NCBI GenBank assembly: GCA_015060485.1
Contig: SUYI01000017.1
Coordinates: 1 to 64,000 of the forward strand
Origin: Prevotella sp.
GTDB lineage: Bacteria; Bacteroidota; Bacteroidia; Bacteroidales; Bacteroidaceae
Direction: 5' to 3'
Length of the DNA stretch: 64,000 nt
Made by a program: the position numbers and the translations under genes. Under the pieces are notes generated by a model. It saw only the letters and a list, made by a program, of their open reading frames with translations. It was not told the origin of the DNA and did no database searches. Shown here piece by piece: positions 27,256-35,511 of this stretch. The stretch's first letter is position 1, and each line of letters begins with the position of its first letter.

Positions 27256-29859
27256 TTATCTCTGATAATACTTTTTACCGTTCTTGATGACGATACCCTT
27301 ATAGTTGGCATCGACACGCTGTCCGCGCAGGTTGTAAGTATATTGAGAGTTGACAGTTGAGTGCAGTGAATCAGACGTTGAACGTTCAATTTCATTGATG
27401 CCTGTCGTGCCGCCGCGGGTGATGACAATCTTCGTGATGAACACATTGGTGCTTGCTGTCGAACGAGCTATCTTGAAGCTCTTGCTGCCAGCCTCTGCCT
27501 GCATAGTATAGGTACGGGTGTTGGGTTTCTGACCATAGTCGGCATGGATGTTGTTCCAGACCTTCTCATCGCCTTCGTCAATCTCTGCGCCATTCTCGAA
27601 GAGCATGTAAAGCGTGCCGTTAGCGTCGGTGTCCTTGTTGCGGTAAGCAGTGATGGCTATTACGTCGCCAGCCTGAAGTGCCTCGTCCAAGGTGATGGTC
27701 ACATTGTCGGTGTCAATGTTTTCCTTCTTCTTATTGATGCGGATAGTCCAGTTGTCACCATTCTTGTAGTTCACGCTTTCACCGTCGGAAGCGACAGCCT
27801 TTCCGCCAGTCTCGATAGCACCAGCCTCAGCACCAGTCCACGAATAGAGCGTCTGGCTCTCTACAGGTTCCTCGCCGTTGTTGTAGTAGACCTTGAACCA
27901 TACATTTTCTTGGTTGTTGCCCGAGAACACTACCTTGATGCTCTTGGTAGCGGGAGCGGCACTGAAGTCGAGTGTTGCAAACAGCGGAGCCGTACCGTCG
28001 GCAAGGATAGGATAGGTGGCCTTGCTCTGAATGTCGGAATTCTCCTTGACGTTCTGTCCGATAGCATCAGTGAAGAAGTTCACGTCGTCCTTGTCGACCG
28101 TATATAGATAGCATAGGTTTCCGGCATCTGACTGCGAGCAGCCGCCGATTTCGAGCTTGGTTACTTTGTAGCCCTCAGGAATATTGATGGTGCCTGGGTC
28201 GTTGTTCTTGAAGTTGATACCGTCGGTATAGGCATTGCCGTTGGGGTCGGTCCAGTTGCACGGTGTCTTGTTCACGTCGCGGTTGTTCATGGTCAGTGTG
28301 AAGCCCTGGGCATCGGTAAACTGGTAGAGGTCGTTCGTCGAGTTGGCCTTGTCGAAGTTCTCTCCATGCAGGAATACGACATTCTCCTTGGCTGCACCGA
28401 CAGCCGTGAAGGTAATGCGCTTGATGTTGCTGTGGAAAGAGGCATTCTCGCTGCCGTCATACCATGCGGGGATAATCTCACCGTCGGTGGTAATATTGTA
28501 GTACATGCGAAGCGTGTATTTGCCAGCAGGCAGCACCGGCGTTTCGGGTATGCCGTCAAAGTCTTTATAGATAGTCCAGAAGTCGCCGGGGGCGCCTGTC
28601 GGTTCCAGGTCGAACTTTTGGTTGAATACTTCTTTGCCATTAGCATCGGTCAGTGTCCAAACCATGAACATCTTGTCCATCGGGCTGGCGTAGTTGAAGG
28701 TAATTTTATAGGCACTCTCCTTGGCGATATCAATCTCGAACTTGGCAATAGAGCCAGAACCGGGATAGTCCAGACGGGGGCAGTTCTCGTCACCGTCGGC
28801 CATGTAGTGCAGGTTGCCGCCTTTCGACTCAGACGTATCAACGGTCGAGAGGTCTACGTCGAACGAGTCACTGTTGCCACCACCGACGGCCGTGAAGGTG
28901 ATGTCTTTCAGGTTGGTGGTGAAATTCTCGTAGTTGGTACCCTGATGGAAGGTCAGTTTCAGCGTGTAGTTGCCCTCGGGCAATACGTCGGTATTAGGCA
29001 GAGAGGTGTTATGGCCCTCGGGCTTGAATGCCCAGTCCCCACCGTTCTCGCCCGTACATACTACATTAGCGGTCTGGCCGTAAACAGTCTTGCCGTTAGC
29101 GTCGGTGATGAGGAAGTCGATAGTTACAGGTTCACAAGGCGTAGCCGTGTCGAAGCTGATGGCGTATGCAGAAGTCTTAGTGTTGGTAATGGCAAATGAT
29201 ATTTCGTCACCGTCGCCTACCCAGTTGAAGCAGTTGCTCTCGTCACAACTTGGCGTGCTGCCCCATGAGCAGTTCTTGGTGATGACAGCCTGGTTGCCGT
29301 CCAGCACACCGGGAATGTTCAGCGATGGCTTGTCGGCAGGGTCGTCGTCTTGCTGTTGAGCGTCGGCATCCTCAAAGTCAATCTGTGTGATGTTGACTTC
29401 CAGTGAGGCGCCCTCCTCCAGGTTATCATACGTCAGTGTCAGCGTGTAGTTGCCAGCCGGCATCGGATTGGTGGTAGGCAGGCTCTTGTTGGGCTTCTTG
29501 TCGCCAAAGCCACCCGATGTGTAAGGCTCCGTGGTCTGATTGTAGAACTCAGCGCCGTTGGCATCGGTAATCTTGAAGTTAACCACAACCTGGCTTTGGT
29601 TCGTGCCACCGTAGCTGATGATGTTGTACTTCGTGTCAGCCTTGGTGTTCTCGAACTGAATAGTGGCTGTGTTGCCCTTGGTCATCCAGTCGATTTTCGA
29701 ACCATCCCAGCCGGCACCATCGTGAAGCGTACCCGTACCGGCATCAACTACTGTAGTCGACAAGTCCAGCGAGCCTGGAATCTTCGACTGTGCATTTGCT
29801 ATCGTGCCACTCAACAAGAGCATCAGCGATGCAAACAAGAAAGTAATCTTTTTTTTCAT
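27256..29859 (-). CDS. Secreted three-module protein of unknown function
   Basis: An 867-residue exported protein. The signal peptide is MKKKITFLFASLMLLLSGTIANA. Three related modules of about 140 residues follow; each contains a FxITDANG-like strand, then LPAGNYTL or LPEGNYTLKL, and ends in ITFTAVG or a variant. The pattern is that of a beta-sandwich such as a CBM6/35-like carbohydrate-binding module. A fourth non-repeated region and a shared C-terminal tail (YNLRGQRV then IVIKNGKKY) complete it. No catalytic motif was recognised. Its place directly upstream of pectinesterase suggests pectin binding. Confidence 0.6.
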   Translation of the reverse strand: MKKKITFLFASLMLLLSGTIANAQSKIPGSLDLSTTVVDAGTGTLHDGAGWDGSKIDWMTKGNTATIQFENTKADTKYNIISYGGTNQSQVVVNFKITDANGAEFYNQTTEPYTSGGFGDKKPNKSLPTTNPMPAGNYTLTLTYDNLEEGASLEVNITQIDFEDADAQQQDDDPADKPSLNIPGVLDGNQAVITKNCSWGSTPSCDESNCFNWVGDGDEISFAITNTKTSAYAISFDTATPCEPVTIDFLITDANGKTVYGQTANVVCTGENGGDWAFKPEGHNTSLPNTDVLPEGNYTLKLTFHQGTNYENFTTNLKDITFTAVGGGNSDSFDVDLSTVDTSESKGGNLHYMADGDENCPRLDYPGSGSIAKFEIDIAKESAYKITFNYASPMDKMFMVWTLTDANGKEVFNQKFDLEPTGAPGDFWTIYKDFDGIPETPVLPAGKYTLRMYYNITTDGEIIPAWYDGSENASFHSNIKRITFTAVGAAKENVVFLHGENFDKANSTNDLYQFTDAQGFTLTMNNRDVNKTPCNWTDPNGNAYTDGINFKNNDPGTINIPEGYKVTKLEIGGCSQSDAGNLCYLYTVDKDDVNFFTDAIGQNVKENSDIQSKATYPILADGTAPLFATLDFSAAPATKSIKVVFSGNNQENVWFKVYYNNGEEPVESQTLYSWTGAEAGAIETGGKAVASDGESVNYKNGDNWTIRINKKKENIDTDNVTITLDEALQAGDVIAITAYRNKDTDANGTLYMLFENGAEIDEGDEKVWNNIHADYGQKPNTRTYTMQAEAGSKSFKIARSTASTNVFITKIVITRGGTTGINEIERSTSDSLHSTVNSQYTYNLRGQRVDANYKGIVIKNGKKYYQR
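27342..27390 (-). repeat. Heptamer repeat near the 3' end of the three-module gene
   Basis: Plus-strand words ATTGAGA, GTTGACA, GTTGAGT, GCAGTGA, ATCAGAC, GTTGAAC, GTTCAAT. It encodes the Ser/Thr-rich linker just before the conserved C-terminal tail. Confidence 0.6.
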
Positions 29860-29916
29860 AAAATAAAGTATTTAATATTAGTATAATAGTATGATTGTTC
29901 GATTGCTTTTCGCCTG

Positions 29917-29924
29917 CAAAAGTA
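29917..29924 (-). promoter_or_regulatory. -7 element for the three-module gene/pectinesterase operon
   Basis: Minus strand TACTTTTG, about 58 bp before the start at 29859. The -33 region has only CTTG. Confidence 0.5.
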
Positions 29925-29962
29925 GGTAGAAAACCAATCTCAAGGGGTGGAAAAACTATCAG

Positions 29963-30017
29963 AAAAGGTGGAAAAAACGGGATTTCACCCATAGAACCCC
30001 GTTTTTTTCCACCTTTT
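29963..30017 (-). terminator. Long hairpin after the pectate lyase gene
   Basis: AAAAGGTGGAAAAAACGGG (29963-29981) pairs with 29998-30017 over about 19 bp with one bulged T. It lies between the PL1 stop and the next promoter and can act in both directions. Confidence 0.75.
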
Positions 30018-30043
30018 AAGCTGCTTCCTAAGCGGTCTGCTTG

Positions 30044-32251
30044 TTATTTGATGATAATTTTCTTGCCGTTTTGGATATAGATGCCTTTTTGCGGTTGGTT
30101 TACTTCCATTCCCTGTAGGTTGTAGAACTTGCCAGCACCCAGAGTCACCATCCTGACGGTGCTAATGCCGCTGGTCTCACTCTTCACTTCGCCAGTAATA
30201 CTGACGTTGCCGACGGCCAGGGCCTTCGTGGTGCTAAGACTAAGAATATGGATGACGAGGCTGCTGGTGCCGGGGACAGAGGCTACGTCCAGGACGTCTT
30301 TCTCGAATGCGGTGTAGTTGTTGTTGCGTTCGGGAGCAAGTCCCAGCTCAATCTCTTTCTTTCCGTTATCGTTGTTCCAGTAGATGTCGAGCTTGCCACC
30401 GTTGGTGCCGCACTTGCAGGCATAGAACGCCACCTTGGTAGGGCGGAAAAAATAGCCATCGGCCACGGTGATATTAAACGACACAGCGTTGCCCGCGTTG
30501 GCCGTGGCCTCGTCATCGGCTGCCGTTGTGAACTTGGTGATTTTTCCTGCTCCGGTTATGCTTTGCGTGCCACCATAGCTGATGTTGCTGCCCAGGGTGA
30601 TGCCAGTTTCGGTAATGTAGCTGCCGATGGATGCGTCGGTGGTGGCAGTCTGGCCTGCGTTGCCCGATTCCAGTTGCCAGTGGGTGCTGCCTGAGCCGAT
30701 GGTGGTCTTGCCGGGTTCGCTGTCGTCGCCAGGGACGTACACCTCTTCTATATATCCCTGCTGCTCGCCACCAGTGTTCTGCGCCGTGGTGATGTCGGCC
30801 ACTAACGAGTTCAAATAGAGTTCCAGACGGGTGTACCCCTCGTCGTCCGTCTCATTGCCGTCGGTGGCGTCGTTGGGGTTCAGCCCGTGGGCCGTCTCCC
30901 AGTCGTCGGGCATGCCGTCGCCATCAGTGTCGGTGGGAGCGGCGCTGCTTTCCAACTCAGGCCATAGAGAAGGAATCTTCGACTTCACATCTTCCTGCGA
31001 GTTGATGAACCCGCTGTCGTTGCCGCTGCCCGTGAATGTTGCCTTGCCGTTGGTCACGTCGTCGACGATGATGGCGTCCAGCGCGTCGCGGTGCAGCGAG
31101 GCTCCCACGTATTTCAGCACCTGGTCGTAGGCCTGATCGGCGGTGTGTGTGGTGACGGCCATATAGGCTATCGGTTCGTCAATGCGCATGGTGTCCTTAG
31201 TGGCCTGTGTGTAGGTGCCGTCGTTGCTGTTGGCGTCTATCTGGTTCCACATGCCGTAAGTCCAATTGTCGTTGGTGACATCGCTGTGTACGGAGTTCTT
31301 GTTGCCGGTTACATAGTATTTTCCCCAGACGTGCCACATGATGTCCCACTGGTTTGGCGTGTTGGTGTCGTGCTTGGTGTATTCCGAGGTGCGGATGCCG
31401 ACGGCGGCAATGCGGCGCTGGATGGTCGCGTTGCGGTTCATGGTGGCGGGGCCTGGCTTGTAGTAGTTGTTGACAATGTTCACCTTCATGCCTTCGCCGC
31501 CGTAGCAGCCGTTGCCACCCCAGTTGTAGATGACATTGTTGCGCATGTCCATGCGCTCGTCGGTCTGCGTGCCGGGACGCGGACCTAACCGAGGCGTACG
31601 GCTGGTGTGGTGGGCTATCAGGTTGTGGTGGAACGATGCTCCTGCACCGCCCCAGTTGCCGCCGTAGCCGTGTGCGCCCTTCGAGTGTCCGCTGTTGACG
31701 AGGCTTTGCGACGATATGCTCCACTGCACGGTCAGGTTGCGGCCGCCATAGACGCTCAGACATTCGTCGATGCTCCAGCTGACCGAGCAGTGGTCGACGA
31801 TGATGTTGTTGTCGTCCATCGACCCCAGTCCGTCACCCTCGTGATAGGCTACCTGTCGGTTTCCCAATCGGAAGCGCATGTAGCGGCAGATGACGTTGGA
31901 GCCGAGCGTCAGCGGATAGTCGGCCACGCAGATGCCGTCGCCGGGAGCCGTCTGTCCGGCCAGCGTGGTGTTGTTGGCAATCTTCAGGGCAGACTTCAGG
32001 AATATGGTGCCGCTGACGTCGAACACGATGGTTCGTGGTCCGGCCTGCGCATTGGCCCAGCGCAGCGTGCCTGGAGCGTTGCTGTCCTCCAAGCTGGTGA
32101 CGTGGTAAACCTTTCCGCCGCGGCCTCCGGTGGTATAGCGCCCGAATCCCTCGGCACCGGGGAAGGCGGGAGTCTTTTCTTTTGCCGACAGTATGGGACT
32201 GACCGACAGCAGGACCGATAGTCCCATGAGTAGTTTAAGTTGGCTTTTCAT
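30044..32251 (-). CDS. Secreted pectate lyase (PL1 type)
   Basis: A 735-residue exported polysaccharide lyase predicted to cleave polygalacturonan. The signal peptide begins MKSQLKLLMGLSVLLSVSPILSA. The catalytic domain begins AFPGAEGFGRYTTGGRGG and continues with VDHCSVSWSIDE, RTPRLGPRPG and other beta-helix segments (about residues 28-430). A calcium-binding-like DTDGDGMPDDWE segment (about 440) follows, then a lectin-like region and the shared tail (FYNLQGMEV then IYIQNGKKI). It lies 60 bp downstream of the GH65-like gene with no promoter between them. Confidence 0.85.
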   Translation of the reverse strand: MKSQLKLLMGLSVLLSVSPILSAKEKTPAFPGAEGFGRYTTGGRGGKVYHVTSLEDSNAPGTLRWANAQAGPRTIVFDVSGTIFLKSALKIANNTTLAGQTAPGDGICVADYPLTLGSNVICRYMRFRLGNRQVAYHEGDGLGSMDDNNIIVDHCSVSWSIDECLSVYGGRNLTVQWSISSQSLVNSGHSKGAHGYGGNWGGAGASFHHNLIAHHTSRTPRLGPRPGTQTDERMDMRNNVIYNWGGNGCYGGEGMKVNIVNNYYKPGPATMNRNATIQRRIAAVGIRTSEYTKHDTNTPNQWDIMWHVWGKYYVTGNKNSVHSDVTNDNWTYGMWNQIDANSNDGTYTQATKDTMRIDEPIAYMAVTTHTADQAYDQVLKYVGASLHRDALDAIIVDDVTNGKATFTGSGNDSGFINSQEDVKSKIPSLWPELESSAAPTDTDGDGMPDDWETAHGLNPNDATDGNETDDEGYTRLELYLNSLVADITTAQNTGGEQQGYIEEVYVPGDDSEPGKTTIGSGSTHWQLESGNAGQTATTDASIGSYITETGITLGSNISYGGTQSITGAGKITKFTTAADDEATANAGNAVSFNITVADGYFFRPTKVAFYACKCGTNGGKLDIYWNNDNGKKEIELGLAPERNNNYTAFEKDVLDVASVPGTSSLVIHILSLSTTKALAVGNVSITGEVKSETSGISTVRMVTLGAGKFYNLQGMEVNQPQKGIYIQNGKKIIIK

Positions 32252-32288
32252 TGTTTTTATCGTTTTGTTAGGTATGTATGTTATTTCT

Positions 32289-32312
32289 TGTCGTTGTCTC
32301 TGTCACTGTCGT
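32289..32312 (-). repeat. Hexamer word repeat between GH65-like and PL1 genes
   Basis: Plus-strand units TGTCGT, TGTCTC, TGTCAC, TGTCGT, touching the GH65-like stop codon. It is similar in style to the heptamer repeats but with period 6. Confidence 0.6.
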
Positions 32313-34462
32313 TAGGGCATGGGGTTCAGGCCTTCCCAGCGCACGTCCCATAGACCGTTCTTGGGGAAGCCGGGGTTCGTCTCCGTGCATCCGTCCCAGC
32401 CCGCACACATCATGGCGATGGCTGTGAGCAGTCCGCCGTTTCCTGGCAGGTAGCAACGCAGGCGTCCGTCTTGGTAGTTGTGTCCATTGGGAAGATAGGT
32501 GTTGGTGCGCTTATCCATGAGCAGGGCACTGACGGCATTCTCGGGTACTCCCAGACGGGCGGCATTCATGGCCACCATGGGGTAGTCCCATCCCCAGGTG
32601 TGGTCCCAGTTCCAGTTGTCCCAGATCCACTCCTGGGTATGTTTCATGACTTGTGGGTCGATGAGCCGGCTCATGGGGAAGATGCCTACGGCTCCCAATA
32701 CTGCCGGATGGTCGCTGATGAGTCGCAGGTCGCTATACGTCTCCGGGTTCGACTCCGCTGCCAGGTAGCGATTCTCGCTGTCTTTGGCCAGTGGCGACAA
32801 CTTCCGGATGATGTCGTCCCACAGCGCCATGCGCTCCAGCCCCCGTCGCTCGCGCCACTGTTGGGCCACCTGCAGGGCGAAGTGCCAATAGGCCAGTTCG
32901 AAGGGTGAGTTATAGGTCTCGGAGGCCTTGAGGGTTTCCTGGGCAGGAATCATGCCTTTCAGCAGGTAGCGGTCGCGCTCCTTTTGGTAGGTGGCGAAGT
33001 CTGCCATGAATGTCGCCGTCTCGTCGATTAGCCGGCCATACCGGTCTAACAGCTCTTCTCTCTCCTTAGGAGATGCAGAGGGCAGGCTTCTGTAAATCAA
33101 CTCGGCTAGGTAGATGAGGTGTGGCTGTTGCCAAATGAGGAAGCTGCCCACCTTCGAGGGTGCTTCCTCGCCCGAGCGGTCCGTCATCTTCATCCAGCGT
33201 ACGCCCTTAAATCCTTGTCGCATGGCAATCTCGCGGGCAATGGGTTCTACGCTCTCATACCAGCGCAGCGTGCGGTCGAGCATCGCAGCGTGATTCCACA
33301 GGGGCAGCCAGGCCTGGTGCCACCATATCATCTCCATGTGGAACTTGCCGAACCATGAGTTGTAAGTCAGTCCCGTCTCCTGTGGCGGCGTGCTGGCGGC
33401 ACACTGGATGGCCAGCAGCCATTGGCTCAGTGCCACGCGACGTTCCAGTTCCTTGGCACGCTTGTCCTTGCAATGTGAAAAATCGACAACACCTCCTGTT
33501 TGCCAGAATTGTTGCCAATAAGCTGCCGACTTGTCGGCAACAGTAGCAAACGATTCTTTCGCTAATTCTTTTCCACTTTCCAAGAACTCACAGCAAAACG
33601 TCAGCTGGTTGTCCTTTGACTCCAGCACCCAGTAGTTCTTCCGCTTCTCTCGAAGGGTTGCTGGTTCCTTCCATTGCAGCGATATGTAGTAGACAGTTTT
33701 GTCAATGGTGCGCTCCAATACAGCCGAGTGCTCGTTTTGGGTCACCAGCTGCGTCTGATGTTTGTCATCAGCCTGCCAATTGCAAGCGTCATCGCTATGT
33801 CCACCTGTAGGGTAGGGGAAACGGAGGTTGATACTTAAACTTTGCCCTTTGCCCTTTGCCCTTTGCCCTTTATGATTAGTGATGATGCGCGAGGCAATGA
33901 GGTCGCGTTCCGGATGACACACTGTCTGAACACTAAACCTTGAACCATTCACCATGAACCTTGAATCAATCATTCCCATCCACATGTCCAGCGTCTGGCG
34001 GGGATTCTTGATGTCGCCAGGCTTCAGTCCCTCTATCTCCAGTCCGATGCACCCCAGGTGCAGGCGGTGAGGGTTCGAACGGAAGTAGTTGGCAGCATCC
34101 TTGGCACGGCCTGGGGTCTTAAACTCGGTGGCATAGAGCTCGCGGTGGCCGTGTCCGAAGTCGTATTTCTGGTACGACTCCTCCATGCGCAGCCCGTCGG
34201 TGTTGTCAAAGCTGTGCCAACCCCATTCGCTTTGGGTTCCAAGGGGAACGCCATTCTTGTAGTATTCAGGAAAGGTCTGCAGACCAGTGATGTCGGTGGT
34301 AAAGGCAAAGCCTCCATTGCCGACGCTCAGCGATGCCAGCGTGTCGACACTCGTGATGACGGGGTTGTTTCTGGTGACCAGTGCCTTGCGGTCAATGGCA
34401 GCATGGACAGTCAGCACAGTCCATGCCAATAGCATCGTAAGGGTTCGTAGTTTAGCAGTCAT
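32312..34462 (-). CDS. Secreted (alpha/alpha)6-barrel glycosidase, GH65-like
   Basis: A 716-residue exported protein. The signal peptide is at residues 1-22. An N-terminal beta-sandwich contains LSVGNGGFAFTTDITGLQTF (about 45-64). The helical-barrel domain has WFGKFHMEMIWWHQAWLPLW (about 375-394) and DNWNWDHTWGWDYP (about 630), which fits the GH65/GH15-like fold. The family call is from memory of related Bacteroidetes proteins and the substrate is unknown. Within the gene, two heptamer repeats (33841-33868 and 33936-33970) encode Lys/Gly/Gln-rich and Asn/Gly/Ser-rich loops. It is the first gene of the lyase operon. Confidence 0.6.
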   Translation of the reverse strand: MTAKLRTLTMLLAWTVLTVHAAIDRKALVTRNNPVITSVDTLASLSVGNGGFAFTTDITGLQTFPEYYKNGVPLGTQSEWGWHSFDNTDGLRMEESYQKYDFGHGHRELYATEFKTPGRAKDAANYFRSNPHRLHLGCIGLEIEGLKPGDIKNPRQTLDMWMGMIDSRFMVNGSRFSVQTVCHPERDLIASRIITNHKGQRAKGKGQSLSINLRFPYPTGGHSDDACNWQADDKHQTQLVTQNEHSAVLERTIDKTVYYISLQWKEPATLREKRKNYWVLESKDNQLTFCCEFLESGKELAKESFATVADKSAAYWQQFWQTGGVVDFSHCKDKRAKELERRVALSQWLLAIQCAASTPPQETGLTYNSWFGKFHMEMIWWHQAWLPLWNHAAMLDRTLRWYESVEPIAREIAMRQGFKGVRWMKMTDRSGEEAPSKVGSFLIWQQPHLIYLAELIYRSLPSASPKEREELLDRYGRLIDETATFMADFATYQKERDRYLLKGMIPAQETLKASETYNSPFELAYWHFALQVAQQWRERRGLERMALWDDIIRKLSPLAKDSENRYLAAESNPETYSDLRLISDHPAVLGAVGIFPMSRLIDPQVMKHTQEWIWDNWNWDHTWGWDYPMVAMNAARLGVPENAVSALLMDKRTNTYLPNGHNYQDGRLRCYLPGNGGLLTAIAMMCAGWDGCTETNPGFPKNGLWDVRWEGLNPMP
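33841..33868 (-). repeat. Perfect heptamer repeat inside the GH65-like gene
   Basis: Four exact plus-strand copies of TTTGCCC, translated as GQRAKGKGQ on the minus strand. Because 7 is not a multiple of 3, gain or loss of one unit would shift the reading frame. Confidence 0.95.
33936..33970 (-). repeat. Second heptamer repeat inside the GH65-like gene
   Basis: Plus-strand words AACCTTG, AACCATT, CACCATG, AACCTTG, AATCAAT. It is translated as an imperfect VNGSRF-type loop. Confidence 0.75.
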
Positions 34463-34485
34463 TGTTTTTTGTAGTAGTTTGTTTG

Positions 34486-34516
34486 AAAAACTGAGAGGTG
34501 AGAGTTCTCAGTTTTT
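34486..34516 (-). terminator. Hairpin between nagB and the GH65-like gene
   Basis: AAAAACTGAGA (34486-34496) pairs with TCTCAGTTTTT (34506-34516), with A/T runs on both sides. It probably terminates nagB transcription on the minus strand. Confidence 0.65.
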
Positions 34517-34530
34517 ATAACAAATCATAT

Positions 34531-34558
34531 CTCTCACCTCTCATTTTTCATTTCTCAT
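34531..34558. repeat. Heptamer repeat downstream of nagB
   Basis: Units CTCTCAC, CTCTCAT, TTTTCAT, TTCTCAT. It lies 7 bp from the nagB stop codon, next to the hairpin at 34486-34516, whose arms carry similar words. Confidence 0.85.
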
Positions 34559-34564
34559 TTCGTT

Positions 34565-35359
34565 TTACAGCAGGTTGTCCTTCTCGATGTCCTTGAAGTA
34601 CTTGTAGGTAGCCACCTTCAGCTCATCGGTAGCAGGCTCGTCGGCAACGATGATGCCGTGAGGATGCATCTGCAGGGCCGAGATGGTCCACTCGTGGGTG
34701 ACAGCGCCCTCGATGGCAGCCTTCAGTGCACGGGCCTTGTGGTGACCGTTCACCAGAATCATCACCTCCTTGGCATCCATCACGGTACCTACGCCAACGG
34801 TCAGCGCCAGCTTGGGCACCTTGTTCACGTCGTTGTCGAAGAATCGGCTGTTAGCTATGATGGTGTCGGTAGTCAGTGTCTTCACACGTGTACGACTTGT
34901 CAGACTTGAATAGGGTTCGTTGAAGGCAATGTGTCCGTCGGGACCGATACCGCCCAGGAACAGGTCGATACCACCAGCCTCCTTAATCATCTCCTCGTAG
35001 TGTGCACACTCGGCAGCCAGATCCTTGGCGTTTCCGTTCAGGATGTGGATGTTCTCCTTCGGGCAGTCGATGTGGTCGAACAGATTGCGTGCCATAAACG
35101 AATGGTAGCTCTCGGGATGCTCCTCGGGCAGACCTACGTACTCGTCCATGTTGAATGTCAACACGTTCTTAAATGATACTCGGCCTTCTTTGTTGGCCTT
35201 TACCAGACAGGCATACATGCCTTCGGGTGAAGAACCGGTGGGAAGACCCAACACAAATGGTTTCTCCTTCGTGGGCTGAGCTTCGTTGATGCGACGAATG
35301 ACATGCTCGGCTGCCCACTGCGACATTTTCTGATAGTCAGATTCAATAATAACTCTCAT
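34565..35359 (-). CDS. nagB: Glucosamine-6-phosphate deaminase
   Basis: A 264-residue cytoplasmic enzyme that converts glucosamine-6-phosphate to fructose-6-phosphate and ammonia. Family motifs: [13 protein letters not shown] (about residue 38), FNMDEYVGL with the catalytic Asp near residue 72, and [13 protein letters not shown] with the catalytic His near residue 141. The length equals that of the standard bacterial enzyme. It is divergent from the aldehyde dehydrogenase gene, with back-to-back promoters in the 150-bp gap. Confidence 0.96.
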   Translation of the reverse strand: MRVIIESDYQKMSQWAAEHVIRRINEAQPTKEKPFVLGLPTGSSPEGMYACLVKANKEGRVSFKNVLTFNMDEYVGLPEEHPESYHSFMARNLFDHIDCPKENIHILNGNAKDLAAECAHYEEMIKEAGGIDLFLGGIGPDGHIAFNEPYSSLTSRTRVKTLTTDTIIANSRFFDNDVNKVPKLALTVGVGTVMDAKEVMILVNGHHKARALKAAIEGAVTHEWTISALQMHPHGIIVADEPATDELKVATYKYFKDIEKDNLL

Positions 35360-35395
35360 AAGCTAAAAATATAAAGTTTTTTGTCTTATCGGGTG

Positions 35396-35427
35396 CAAAG
35401 GTACGAATAAGCGAGCAAAAAGCCAAA
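35396..35427 (-). promoter_or_regulatory. nagB promoter with conserved spacer
   Basis: Minus strand: TTTG (35424-35427), a 20-bp spacer, TACCTTTG (35396-35403). The whole element including the spacer (core GCTCGCTTATTCG) is identical to the one at 51388-51419. Confidence 0.88.
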
Positions 35428-35442
35428 AAAAATCAAAATTGT

Positions 35443-35473
35443 TTTGTTTTTTTCCAGATAATTCTTATCTTTG
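35443..35473 (+). promoter_or_regulatory. Promoter of the aldehyde dehydrogenase gene
   Basis: TTTG (35443-35446), a 19-bp spacer and TATCTTTG (35466-35473), 38 bp ahead of the start codon. Confidence 0.8.
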
Positions 35474-35511
35474 CAGAACCATTTTTAATTATCACTACTA
35501 AAACAAAGCGT

